Assembly: GCA_937888905.1 (NCBI GenBank)
Contig: CALATA010000001.1
Span: forward strand, 248,001-312,000
Length of the DNA stretch: 64,000 nucleotides
Direction: 5' to 3'
Source of the DNA: Terrimonas sp937888905
GTDB taxonomy: Bacteria; Bacteroidota; Bacteroidia; Chitinophagales; Chitinophagaceae
Shown here piece by piece: positions 14,971-24,021 of this stretch (positions are counted from its first letter, which is position 1; each line of letters opens with the position of its first letter). The notes beneath the pieces were generated by a model. The model saw only the letters and a program-made list of their open reading frames with translations, was not told the DNA's origin and did no database searches. Both the position numbers and the translations under genes were made by a program.

Positions 14971-15043
14971 ACAGCCGTTATAAGTTTTAAGCGTCGCTCT
15001 GAGCTTGCCCGAAGTTTCGGGCGAAGAGGAATAAGTTATAAGT

Positions 15044-15079
15044 AAACAGCCATGGAGGCTCAGGCACCATGGCTGTTTT
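15044..15079. terminator. Bidirectional terminator hairpin of the AACAGCC repeat family
   Basis: AAACAGCCATGG (15044-15055) and CCATGGCTGTTT (15067-15078) form a perfect 12-bp stem with an 11-base loop (AGGCTCAGGCA, a vestige of the REP core). It lies between the convergent ricT and GH3 genes. Upstream, 14970-14993 carries AACAGCCGTTATAAG, an inverted copy of sequence at 41448-41472. Confidence 0.75.
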
Positions 15080-15106
15080 ATTGACGATTGACGATTCACT
15101 GATTGA

Positions 15107-18055
15107 CTACTTCACCTGTGGCTCAAATCCCGGACCCGTTGCCGGGGAATCAAGCAGCACCCGATACAACTCATCCTGAACTTTCCCTCTTACACCCAGG
15201 TTCGACAACTTTGAATTATTACGCGTTGGATAAACACGGTTGGATAAAAAGATATAAAGAATATTATACTGCGGATCCACCCACACACAAGTGCCTGTAT
15301 AACCGGTATGGCCAAAGGTCATCGGCGATACACGCACCGACGGATAAGGATCTTTGCGCGTGGCATTGTCTTTTTCCGGTTTATCGAATCCCAGACCGCG
15401 ACGGCTGATATCACTTTTATAGGTGGTGAATTCGCGGATCGTTTCCAGCTTCAGCAATCGCTGGCCATTCAACTCGCCTCCATTCAACATCATCTGATAC
15501 ATTTTTCCCAAATCGTATGCGCTGGAGAAAAGCCCCGCATGACCGGCCACGCCGCCAAACATCGACGCTCCTTCATCGTGTACATCGCCACGCAATAGTT
15601 GCATCCGGAAAAAATCATCACGTTCCGTTGGAATAATGCGTGCGGGAGGGAAGCGGTCCAGCGGATGATAACCTGTGGTCACCATGTTCATTTTATCATA
15701 GAAGCTTTCTTTTACATATTGATCCAGCGGCTTGCCGCTGATCGCTTCCACAATTTTTCCCAGGAAAATAAAATCGTTGTCGCTGTAAACGTATTTGTTC
15801 TTGTCGCCAAGTGGACTGTCCAATATACGTTTGCGTATGGTGTCCTGCCAGTCGGCACGGATATACATGTGTTCGGCTACGCGCAGGGGAAAGCGGTCGG
15901 ATGGCAACGCGGCATAGATCGACGAATCGGGAAGGCCGGTAGCCTTGTTCATCGTTTCCTTATAAAATTGTATGAAGGAGACCAATCCTGCCTGGTGCAG
16001 CAGAATGTCTTCAATTTTCAACTTGGCCTTATTCGTTTTTTTTACCCACGACAGGTAGTCACTCAGTTTTTTTTTTAATTCGAGATCGCCGTCTTCGTAA
16101 AGTTTCATCACCGAAAGCGTGGTAGCCGATATTTTGGTCACCGAAGCAAGATCGAAGATGTCATCGAGTTGCACCGCCGGCGATGGTTCATATTCCTGGG
16201 TGCCAAATGCTTTGTGGTATACGATCTCACCGTCTTTTGCAGCTAATACCACGCATCCGGGAAATGCTTTTTTGGCAATGCCGTCATTTACGATCGAGTC
16301 GATTGTTTTGAAGCGTTCGCCACCAACAGGGAAAAGATGTGTTTCTCCTAATTGCAGTTGAATGCCGTCGCCATATTTCCAGTTGCATACACGTACAGGA
16401 AGTTTCCCTTCGGCTACAAATTGTCCTTCCAGCCAGTCGGCCGCATTGTTTTGAAAAATATCATCATTCTCCTGGCAGGCAACCAGTGTGTGGGCCTGAC
16501 AGAAATTGGCAACGGATAATACATTTCCAAACACCATCGTAATAGAACGGTCGGTATTAAGCTGCTGCCAGAACTTGATCGCATTGGCGCTGATGCCAAA
16601 ATTGTTGGAGCGGCCGAGATTGATATTGTGTATGCCGATCACTACCGCATCATATTTACCTTCCTGGATGGTTTTCACGATGGTGCCGCCTTTGGGCAGG
16701 TCATCTTTATTGCTAAAGAAATAAGTGTCCGCACCCAGATCGTCTTTCAAACGCTGGCCGAAAGCGTTGATTTCCGACGTGCCGATTCCTACGTATGCGA
16801 TCTTCTGCGTTTTTTTCAGTGGCAGTTGCATATAATCGTTGCGGAAAGTTGTTGGATTTACCATCTTCAGCAACGTGAGTGTTTTGCGGGCCGCTTCTTT
16901 GCGGATGGCATCCGTCTTTGCATTGAGTTCTTCTGTAAGATTCTCCAGGCTCACACGTTGCTCCTGGTTCAGCCCCAGGCGATATTTTTCACGCAGTACT
17001 TTTTTACATTTTTCATCGATCTGGTCCCAGGTGAGTTTTTTCTCCTTGATGGCTTTCCTGATCGCATCGATGGATTCGGGCACACTGGCAGGCAGACACA
17101 ACATATCATTGCCAGCGATCAACGCCTCAACAGCAATGGTGCCGCCGGGGAAATATTTTGCCACGCCTTTCATTTCCAATGCATCGGTAAAGGTCAGTCC
17201 CTGGAATCCGAGGTCGTTACGCAGAATACCGGTCACACTGTTTTTGGAAATGGAGGTTGCACGGTTCGGCGTGTTGTCAATCGAAGGAATATACAAATGC
17301 GCCACCATTACACTGGCCACACCGGCTTTGATGAGCGCGCGGAAAGGAACCAGCTCCAGCGAATCCAACTGGCTGCGTACTTTTTTTATAACGGGCAGAT
17401 CGAAGTGTGAGTCCACATCTACATCACCATGACCGGGAAAGTGTTTGGCGCAAGCCATGATACCCGCGTCCTGCATACCACGCATGTACGCGATACCGAG
17501 TGCCGTTACCTTGTCTTTGTCTTCACCGAATGAACGGTAACCGATCACAGGGTTATTGGGATTGTTGTTGATGTCTACAACCGGTGCATAGTTTACATGC
17601 ACACCAAGACGTTTATGTTGTTCTCCTACTGCAAGGCCCATGCGGTAGACCAATCCTGTATCGGATGTGGCGCCGAGTGTGAGTTGGTAAGGAAAACGGG
17701 TTACGCTGTCGAGGCGCATACCGAGGCCATATTCACCATCGATGGTCACCATCAGCGGCGTTTTGGCGATCTGCTGGTAGTAATTGGTCAGGTTGGCCTG
17801 CCGGACCGGACCACCCTGGAAAAAACAGAGCGCACCGACATTATATTTCTGAATATCATTCGCCACTTTGGCCACATGGTCCGGACCGAGATTGGAATGG
17901 GCACGGATCACCATCAATTGGGCAATCCTTTCATCCTTGCTGAGTTTTTTAAAAACACTGTCTACCCACTTTTCTTCGGAAAGACGGCTGTGGTATTGTG
18001 CCTGTGCAAACAAGGGTGCGAGAAAAAAAATTGCGAGTAATTTGCTGATCCTCAT
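15107..18055 (-). CDS. GH3 beta-N-acetylhexosaminidase-like / beta-lactamase-fold serine hydrolase fusion
   Basis: A 982-residue secreted protein. A signal peptide (MRISKLLAIFFLAPLFAQAQ) precedes a glycoside hydrolase family 3 domain with the NagZ-type motif KHFPGHGD and the nucleophile region FTDALEMKGV. A GH3 C-terminal-like domain follows, and the last 380 residues are a beta-lactamase/class C-like esterase domain with ASVTK (SxxK), YSDND (YxN-like) and HTGYTG (KTG-like). This fusion is known in Bacteroidota and is linked to peptidoglycan turnover. The methionine at 18055 starts a proper signal peptide, so the upstream in-frame ATG at 18106 is not used. Gene end and ricT end converge on the hairpin at 15044. 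Confidence 0.9.
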   Translation of the reverse strand: MRISKLLAIFFLAPLFAQAQYHSRLSEEKWVDSVFKKLSKDERIAQLMVIRAHSNLGPDHVAKVANDIQKYNVGALCFFQGGPVRQANLTNYYQQIAKTPLMVTIDGEYGLGMRLDSVTRFPYQLTLGATSDTGLVYRMGLAVGEQHKRLGVHVNYAPVVDINNNPNNPVIGYRSFGEDKDKVTALGIAYMRGMQDAGIMACAKHFPGHGDVDVDSHFDLPVIKKVRSQLDSLELVPFRALIKAGVASVMVAHLYIPSIDNTPNRATSISKNSVTGILRNDLGFQGLTFTDALEMKGVAKYFPGGTIAVEALIAGNDMLCLPASVPESIDAIRKAIKEKKLTWDQIDEKCKKVLREKYRLGLNQEQRVSLENLTEELNAKTDAIRKEAARKTLTLLKMVNPTTFRNDYMQLPLKKTQKIAYVGIGTSEINAFGQRLKDDLGADTYFFSNKDDLPKGGTIVKTIQEGKYDAVVIGIHNINLGRSNNFGISANAIKFWQQLNTDRSITMVFGNVLSVANFCQAHTLVACQENDDIFQNNAADWLEGQFVAEGKLPVRVCNWKYGDGIQLQLGETHLFPVGGERFKTIDSIVNDGIAKKAFPGCVVLAAKDGEIVYHKAFGTQEYEPSPAVQLDDIFDLASVTKISATTLSVMKLYEDGDLELKKKLSDYLSWVKKTNKAKLKIEDILLHQAGLVSFIQFYKETMNKATGLPDSSIYAALPSDRFPLRVAEHMYIRADWQDTIRKRILDSPLGDKNKYVYSDNDFIFLGKIVEAISGKPLDQYVKESFYDKMNMVTTGYHPLDRFPPARIIPTERDDFFRMQLLRGDVHDEGASMFGGVAGHAGLFSSAYDLGKMYQMMLNGGELNGQRLLKLETIREFTTYKSDISRRGLGFDKPEKDNATRKDPYPSVRVSPMTFGHTGYTGTCVWVDPQYNILYIFLSNRVYPTRNNSKLSNLGVRGKVQDELYRVLLDSPATGPGFEPQVK

Positions 18056-18299
18056 GTCAAAAAAGTGTTGTTTAGCCAATGCGGGGAAAAAATAAAAATA
18101 GGTCATTTAACCCATTGATCGGGATTGCAAGTCATTAAAAAATGCCAAAAATCTATGCCGGAAATTGCGGGCGCTCTTGCGCTGCAACCCTTGTCTGACT
18201 TAAGTTTTCATCTGTTTGCCCATCATTTGCCGCGTGGGTGGTTGTGTTTATTGCGTTAGCAGGGATGCGGATTGCTGCGGGAAGTGGTAAAAAACAAAG

Positions 18300-18336
18300 C
18301 GCCCGCTTCAGCTTGCGGGCGTTTGTCCTACATTTG
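18300..18336 (+). promoter_or_regulatory. Hairpin and -7 box TACATTTG upstream of mutL
   Basis: TACATTTG at 18329-18336 fits TAnnTTTG and lies 12 bases before TTG 18349. Just upstream, CGCCCGC (18300-18306) and GCGGGCG (18315-18321) form a hairpin. Read leftward it is followed by a T-rich run (complement of AAAAAACAAAG), so it could end minus-strand transcription. The rest of 18107-18299 shows nothing notable. Confidence 0.55.
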
Positions 18337-18348
18337 TAGCTTAAATTT

Positions 18349-20190
18349 TTGTCATCGGTGGCGGATAAGATTGTTTTATTACCGGATAATATTGCGAACC
18401 AGATTGCGGCGGGAGAAGTGATTCAGCGTCCGGCAAGTGCTGTGAAGGAGTTATTGGAAAATGCGGTGGACGCGGGTGCCACCGAAATCAAACTGATTAT
18501 CCAGGATGCAGGCAAAGCCCTTCTGCAGGTGATCGACAACGGCTCCGGCATGAGCGAAACGGATGCGCGCATGTGTTTCGAACGGCACGCTACTTCCAAA
18601 ATCCGCAACATCGACGACCTTTTTCATATCCGCACGATGGGCTTCCGGGGTGAAGCGCTCGCCTCCATCGCCGCCGTGGCACAGGTGGAACTCAAAACAA
18701 AAAGAGAACAGGACGAATCCGGTACCTACATCGAAGTAGACAATAGCACTGTGCGCCGCCAGGAACCGGTTGCCGCTGCCACCGGCACCAGCATCGCCAT
18801 GAAGAACCTGTTCTTCAACGTGCCTGCCAGGAGAAATTTTTTGAAAAGCAATGCCGCCGAAATGCGCCACATCGTGGATGAGTTCACGCGTGTGGCGATG
18901 TCGTTTCCCCATATTCTTTTTACCCTTACCAGCAACGGACAGCAACTATTTCACCTCGAAGCAGGCAGTCTGAAACAACGTATCGTACAACTGCTCGGCA
19001 ATAACTATCAAACCAAAATGGTAACGGTAAAAGAAGATACCGATTACATGAACATTTATGGTTTTGCGGGCAAACCGGAAACAGCTAAGAAGACCAGGGG
19101 AGATCAATACTTTTTCGTCAACAACCGGTTTATCAAAAGCGGTTACCTGCACCATGCTTTGATGAGTGCTTACCAGGAGATGATTCCGGCAGACAGCTTT
19201 CCCATGTATGTATTGTTCATCGATCTCGATCCCACGCAGGTGGACGTGAACGTGCATCCGACCAAACAGGAGATCAAGTTTGAAGATGAAAAAATTGTAT
19301 ATGCTTTTGTGCAGGCGGCCGTTAAACATGCGCTCGCACAATACAGCGTAACCCCCGCACTCGACTTTGATCTCGATGCTTCCATTCAGCAATTGTCATC
19401 TATTCAACAGCCGTTTACCGATGAAAGAAAAAGTTCGGCTTCTTCCACATCGCTGTTCCAGGGTTTTACCCAAAAGAACCAGGCACACCTGATCGAAAAG
19501 AATTCTGAAGGACTGCGTCACTGGAAAGATTTTTATGAAGCGCCGAAAGTACCGCAGCCGATAGAAAAAGAATTTCCGGAGGAAATACCGGCAGCATTAC
19601 ACGCTGCGCCGGCGGGCATTGCGGACGATGCAGAACTTTTTCAAATCCAGAATACCTATATCGTGTTCCCGTCTGCACGCGGGTTTCTGCTGATCCATCA
19701 GCAGGCGGCGCACGAGCGGATCTTATACGAACAACTGACGAAAGCCAGCGCCGCCTCACCGATCGCCATGCAGCAAAGTCTGTTCCCGGCAACATTGGAA
19801 CTGACGCCATCCGATGCGGTGATATTGGAAGAACTGATTCCCGATTTGCGGGAATTAGGTTATCTCGTGGAGCCTTTTGGCAAACATACGTTTCTGATAC
19901 AAGGATCGCCTGCGGACCTGGAGCATGGCAATGAAAAGCATATAGTAGATATGCTGATAGAGCAGTACAAACACTTCAGTTCGGATCTTAAATTTTCCCG
20001 CAGGGAAAAATTGATCCGCTCCCTGGCGCGGCAGCAGGCGGTGAAGGGAGGCACGCGGTTAACCGAGCGCGAAATGCGTCACCTCATCAATGATCTGTTT
20101 ACCTGTGAGATCGCCAATACATCGCCGGAAGGCAACCCGGTATTCCTGGAGTTCCGGCAGGAGCAACTGGAAAAAATGTTTGGCCGCTGA
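18349..20190 (+). CDS. mutL: DNA mismatch repair protein MutL
   Basis: A 613-residue MutL. The N-terminal GHKL ATPase shows LLENAVDAG, DNGSGM, FERHATSKI and GFRGEALASIA. The transducer domain contains QVDVNVHPTKQEI, and the C-terminal dimerisation domain begins near residue 430. MutL couples MutS mismatch recognition to strand removal. The endonuclease motif DQHAxxE reads HQQAAHERILYE (about residue 450), and the late CPHGRP-type motif reads SPEGNP (about 591), so key metal ligands of endonuclease-type MutL seem lost. The start is TTG 18349 or GTG 18358; no ATG fits. Its stop codon directly abuts the stop of the convergent dacB-like gene. Confidence 0.96.
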   Translation: MSSVADKIVLLPDNIANQIAAGEVIQRPASAVKELLENAVDAGATEIKLIIQDAGKALLQVIDNGSGMSETDARMCFERHATSKIRNIDDLFHIRTMGFRGEALASIAAVAQVELKTKREQDESGTYIEVDNSTVRRQEPVAAATGTSIAMKNLFFNVPARRNFLKSNAAEMRHIVDEFTRVAMSFPHILFTLTSNGQQLFHLEAGSLKQRIVQLLGNNYQTKMVTVKEDTDYMNIYGFAGKPETAKKTRGDQYFFVNNRFIKSGYLHHALMSAYQEMIPADSFPMYVLFIDLDPTQVDVNVHPTKQEIKFEDEKIVYAFVQAAVKHALAQYSVTPALDFDLDASIQQLSSIQQPFTDERKSSASSTSLFQGFTQKNQAHLIEKNSEGLRHWKDFYEAPKVPQPIEKEFPEEIPAALHAAPAGIADDAELFQIQNTYIVFPSARGFLLIHQQAAHERILYEQLTKASAASPIAMQQSLFPATLELTPSDAVILEELIPDLRELGYLVEPFGKHTFLIQGSPADLEHGNEKHIVDMLIEQYKHFSSDLKFSRREKLIRSLARQQAVKGGTRLTEREMRHLINDLFTCEIANTSPEGNPVFLEFRQEQLEKMFGR

Positions 20191-21486
20191 TCAATAACGC
20201 CGTCTTACTTCCTGTAAAAATTTCTCTACTGCCCTGCGCACTTCCGTAGCAGAAGCCTGGTGATTATTCACGATTACTGAGAAGATCAGTTGTTTACCTT
20301 TTTGCGTGTACATAAAACCACTCAACGCCACCACGCCGGAGAGGGTTCCTGTTTTTGCATAAAAATAACCACTGTCCTGTTTGTAATAACTGCTGATGGT
20401 TCCCTGTCCGCCGGTCGCAAAAATGCCTTTGATACGTTCCATTCCGAAATCATTGCGCATGCGGTCGAGTATCGTCACAAAATCGCGCGGGCTGAAAAGA
20501 TTGTAACGGCTAAGTCCAGATCCATCGACCCAGCGCGGAGGTTGCGGAAGATCTTTGAGTGCCGATTTTAATAAGGTATCGATCACCCTGTAATCACTCA
20601 TTACACCGAGCAAACGATCGCTGACCATCAGGAGGCTTTGCTCTGCAAAAAAATTATCACTGCGGTGCATCATCGGGCGCAGCATGCTATCGGCGGGCTG
20701 CGAATGAATCACGTTATATACCGGCATTTTTTCATTGGTAACGGCGCGCATCGCAACTTTTCGTTTCAGCATATTATTCAATATGTTGAGCGACGTGTGA
20801 TAACCTCTCGTTACGTAAGGAATTTCAGCAGCGCGTAGTTTTTCGCGACCAGTGATAACGGTGAACTTATTCTCGGCCAATTCTCTTTTAACAGAAGAAC
20901 GTGTTCCGTTTGATAAAGTAAAAGAGTCTTTCAGGAATGCGGGTGCAACGGATAAGCTTTCTCCTGGCATCGAAACACGCACGGTGTTTCCGTAGGCAGG
21001 CAAAGGGCTTCTTTCCGCCATATAAGCTTCATCATAATCGTTCCACGACCATCCCGAACCCAAAGCATTCTCCGACCAATTGGTGGTAAGCCAACGCACG
21101 CTGTCGGCGGTCATGATAGATTCGAGGAAACTATATACCGGTTGATTTTTATAATCGCTGTGCAGGAGCGTGGGATCGCCGGTTGCCTGCAAAAGATAGC
21201 CTTCACCGGTGCGGGAATATTTCAGGCCATCGAGGCTATCGCCCAGGTATTTCATCGCCACATAACAGGTGGGGATCTTGGTATTGCTGGCCGGTACAAA
21301 ATATTTATCTCCCTGGTAGTCGTATATATATTGTCCCGTTCCCGCATCATACAGCGCAATCCCTACATGCGCTGTTTTCAGGGCATTTGTATTCAACACT
21401 TCTTTTTCCGCCGTGCGGGAAATGTAACGGTTGTTGGAGCACGCGGCGAGGAAAAGAGTAGCAAATAGATAGAATGATCGTTTCAT
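20191..21486 (-). CDS. dacB: D-alanyl-D-alanine carboxypeptidase/endopeptidase, PBP4 (S13) family
   Basis: A 431-residue lipoprotein-type precursor (FLAACSNN lipobox) of peptidase family S13. Catalytic motifs are PASNTKIPT (SxxK, near residue 67), DGSGLSRYN (SxN) and YAKTGTLSG (KTG). PBP4-type enzymes cut terminal D-Ala or cross-links of peptidoglycan in the periplasm. It is convergent with mutL with no spacer. The name dacB follows the family; one-to-one equivalence to E. coli DacB is not shown. Confidence 0.93.
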   Translation of the reverse strand: MKRSFYLFATLFLAACSNNRYISRTAEKEVLNTNALKTAHVGIALYDAGTGQYIYDYQGDKYFVPASNTKIPTCYVAMKYLGDSLDGLKYSRTGEGYLLQATGDPTLLHSDYKNQPVYSFLESIMTADSVRWLTTNWSENALGSGWSWNDYDEAYMAERSPLPAYGNTVRVSMPGESLSVAPAFLKDSFTLSNGTRSSVKRELAENKFTVITGREKLRAAEIPYVTRGYHTSLNILNNMLKRKVAMRAVTNEKMPVYNVIHSQPADSMLRPMMHRSDNFFAEQSLLMVSDRLLGVMSDYRVIDTLLKSALKDLPQPPRWVDGSGLSRYNLFSPRDFVTILDRMRNDFGMERIKGIFATGGQGTISSYYKQDSGYFYAKTGTLSGVVALSGFMYTQKGKQLIFSVIVNNHQASATEVRRAVEKFLQEVRRRY

Positions 21487-21681
21487 ATCAATTCAAAATT
21501 CAAAAATCAAAATTCAAAAGATTGAATGGCGAATAGTCAAAAGAGTGAATGGTGAATAGTCAATAAATGAATAAGTCAATAATCTTTGCGCCTTTGCATC
21601 TTATGTCGCTTTGCGTGAAACCGGGACCTCTTTTTCACGCAAAGACGCAAAGTAATTAAGGCGCAAAGCTGCGGCACATTT
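21487..21681. repeat. Dispersed repeat region with nested CTTTGCG hairpin
   Basis: Outer arms CTTTGCGCCTT (21584-21594) and AAGGCGCAAAG (21658-21668) enclose inner arms CTTTGCGTGAAA (21609-21620) and TTTCACGCAAAG (21633-21644). Before it lie AATTCAAAA-type direct repeats (21485-21520) and GTGAATAGTCAATAAATGAATAAG, related to repeats in other gaps. A partial copy of the hairpin arm is at 46262-46301. Confidence 0.75.
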
Positions 21682-22731
21682 TCACATTCCGAATTCAATC
21701 ACTTTACCTTCCGTCGCCGATCGCTCTGCCGCGGCCAGCAATTCCATCGTCTGCACGGCCTGGGCCGCGGGTACCACATTGGGCGCTCCTTCACGAAGGG
21801 TTTTATAAAGGTCATCATAGTAGCCCATGTAATTACCAGGAGAGGAAGTGGTTTCTTTTCTTACTACTTCATTACCGATCCGCGTGTGGAGCAATCCGTC
21901 GGGTTGGGAAGGAGCTGGAGCCCAATCTTCCAGTGAAGGTTTTTGCCCGGCGGCCAGCAACTCTTCCTGTACGTCGGAACGTTGCTGGAAGAAACTGCCT
22001 TCGGTACCATGAATAATATAAGCCGGATAAGTTTCTCTCGCGAGCATGGTCGATTTCAGGCGCACGCGCAGTTCGGGATAATACAGCAATATTTCAAAAT
22101 AATCATTCGCCTTTACGCCACTGCGTAAAGTGCGCAGGTCGGCAAATACTTTTTCCGGACGGCCAAAGAGCTGCAATGCCTGATCCGCCAGGTGCGCACC
22201 CAAATCATGCAAAGTACCTGATCCGGGAAGATCGCCTTCCTTGTGTTGTTTGCCCGATGCTTCGGGGCGGTAACGATCGTAACGGATCTCGGCTTCCACC
22301 ACTTTTCCCAATAAGTTTTCCCCGATTACTTTTTTAACGGCGCGGTAATCGCAGTCGTAGCGGCGGTTCTGGTACACACTCAATACCAGGCCTTTTTCTT
22401 TAGCGAGATTATCAAGTTCGCGTGCTTCTTCGGGCGTAACGGTAAATGGTTTTTCGGTCACCACGTGTTTGCCTGCGAGCAAAGCGGCGCGGGTATGTTC
22501 AACGTGTAATTGCACGGGCGTGTTGACGATGATCAGTTCCAGTGAGTCATCGGCGAGCATATCTTCCACCGAACGATAGAGAATGGTGTCGGGGTAGAGT
22601 TCTCTTGAATCGTTTTTATGTCGTTCTACGATAGCGGCCAGTTCGTATCCCGGATGTGCCTGGATGAAAGGGGCATGGAATATCTTGCCACTCATGCCGA
22701 AGGAGGCGATGCCGGTGCGTATTTTTTTCAT
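21682..22731 (-). CDS. Gfo/Idh/MocA-family NAD(P)-dependent oxidoreductase
   Basis: A 349-residue protein with an N-terminal Rossmann fold (IRTGIASFGMSGKIFHAPFI), the conserved EKPFTVTPEEARELD motif around the catalytic-site Lys near residue 94, and a C-terminal alpha/beta domain with the substrate-side motif GTLHDLGAHLADQAL. Family members act on sugars, inositol or related polyols. No substrate can be given. It has no signal peptide and lies 42 bases past the end of the arginase-family gene, probably in one transcript with it. Confidence 0.92.
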   Translation of the reverse strand: MKKIRTGIASFGMSGKIFHAPFIQAHPGYELAAIVERHKNDSRELYPDTILYRSVEDMLADDSLELIIVNTPVQLHVEHTRAALLAGKHVVTEKPFTVTPEEARELDNLAKEKGLVLSVYQNRRYDCDYRAVKKVIGENLLGKVVEAEIRYDRYRPEASGKQHKEGDLPGSGTLHDLGAHLADQALQLFGRPEKVFADLRTLRSGVKANDYFEILLYYPELRVRLKSTMLARETYPAYIIHGTEGSFFQQRSDVQEELLAAGQKPSLEDWAPAPSQPDGLLHTRIGNEVVRKETTSSPGNYMGYYDDLYKTLREGAPNVVPAAQAVQTMELLAAAERSATEGKVIEFGM

Positions 22732-22773
22732 GATGATACCAGACGTTGTTTAAGTTCAACGTACTGTCCGGTG

Positions 22774-23910
22774 TCAGCCTCTTTCCTGTGCACGGATCCA
22801 TCTTTCAGGGATCTCATTATTGCTGGCGAGGTGATAATCGCGGTAGCTGCAGGCGATAAACCGTTGATCGGGTAATTGCATCCACCAGCGGCCGGTTCTT
22901 TTGCTTTGGAGAAAAATGGTTTCTACTTCTGCAAAAGCAGTATGGAATTCGTTGAACGCGTCTCTGTCGTCGAGGGAGGCTTCGCGGCGGCCACGGCTGC
23001 GGCCGTCGATGGTATACCACAACATGTGAGCGATCTGCTTGGCAGTCAGTTGCTCATTGTCCAGTTGCGGATCATAACCATAAATACCGATGGTATTGAC
23101 GTTGGGGCTCATGCCTGCGTGTTGCATCAGTACGCAGGCTTCCTCACCATTGAAGCCATTAGGAGAAAGTTTGGATGCCGGTGCATAGGCACTGGCAATC
23201 GCCGATATGTCAAAGGAAAACAACTGGCAGTTGCGGATCACGGGTTCCATTTCTTCTATACGTTCCTTTACATGACCCACGCGGAAACAATCAAACCGGA
23301 GTTTGTCCATTGTCTCCAGCATCCGCGGATGTACATAATAGCTCTGAAATCCGATATGGTTGTAATGCCGCATGAAGTTGGGCTCGCCGGTCAGCATTTC
23401 CATTAAAAAATGCTGGTGACGGAAAGGAGCCTCCATGTCCAGGTCGATGAGGGCATCCACGCAGGCCGCTTCGATCACCTGGCGCTTGTCGGCATAAGCA
23501 TAGTATTGTGCAAGCGTGAGATCGTGCGATCCGCCGAGAATGATAACGGTTTTGCCTTCATTGATCAGTTCGGTGATCACCATTTTCAATGCCGCATGCG
23601 AATCGTTGTAAGAAGCACCGGTTTTTACATTGCCGATGTCGGCGATGCGCGTGTCGGTATGCCAGAAAAACAATTGGTAAAACTGGCGGCGGATCACATC
23701 CGGCGCGTCGTTCTCGCGGCGCGGTACACCACTTCCCCTGATCTCGCCGCAACCCACGATCACAAAATGTGCTTCGTCCAGGTCGGGGAAACTTTCTTCA
23801 TATACATCGATGAACTTGCCGAGCTGTCCGTCTTTATAACCCTCGTCGTCGGTAATGGCGGATAAGTTAACCGGAGAAAGGAAATCCGCAATGTTGAGAT
23901 AGTCTGACAT
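22774..23910 (-). CDS. Arginase/formimidoylglutamase (ureohydrolase) family protein
   Basis: A 378-residue protein from MSDYLNIADFLSP. Ureohydrolase features are GGSHDLTLAQ, VDALIDLDME, SFDISAIASAYAP and the late SPNGFNGEEACVL segment. Bacteroidota relatives are usually annotated formimidoylglutamase (histidine degradation) or arginase-like. The canonical Mn-binding DAHxD reads D-A-L-I-D and SFDxDxxD reads SFDISAI, so metal ligands are missing and the reaction is uncertain. The open frame runs far upstream as antisense of pheS; the start at 23910 is set by homology-like sequence and the lack of meaningful protein beyond it. Confidence 0.85.
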   Translation of the reverse strand: MSDYLNIADFLSPVNLSAITDDEGYKDGQLGKFIDVYEESFPDLDEAHFVIVGCGEIRGSGVPRRENDAPDVIRRQFYQLFFWHTDTRIADIGNVKTGASYNDSHAALKMVITELINEGKTVIILGGSHDLTLAQYYAYADKRQVIEAACVDALIDLDMEAPFRHQHFLMEMLTGEPNFMRHYNHIGFQSYYVHPRMLETMDKLRFDCFRVGHVKERIEEMEPVIRNCQLFSFDISAIASAYAPASKLSPNGFNGEEACVLMQHAGMSPNVNTIGIYGYDPQLDNEQLTAKQIAHMLWYTIDGRSRGRREASLDDRDAFNEFHTAFAEVETIFLQSKRTGRWWMQLPDQRFIACSYRDYHLASNNEIPERWIRAQERG

Positions 23911-24006
23911 ACGGGCTGCAAGATACAGGATTAGCCCATAATTTGAAGACGTGTACTGCCAACGGGTGTTAGCCGCCGGAACGTTACGGGTGTGTTGGCC
24001 ATTCCT

Positions 24007-24014
24007 TATCTTTG
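24007..24014 (+). promoter_or_regulatory. -7 box TATCTTTG for pheS
   Basis: A perfect TAnnTTTG match ending 7 bases before ATG 24022, implying an almost leaderless mRNA. Confidence 0.6.
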
Positions 24015-24021
24015 CTGCCTT

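Noticed and set aside
16628..17410. 260-codon plus-strand frame opposite the GH3 fusion gene
   Set aside because: Antisense shadow of a clear GH3 coding region.
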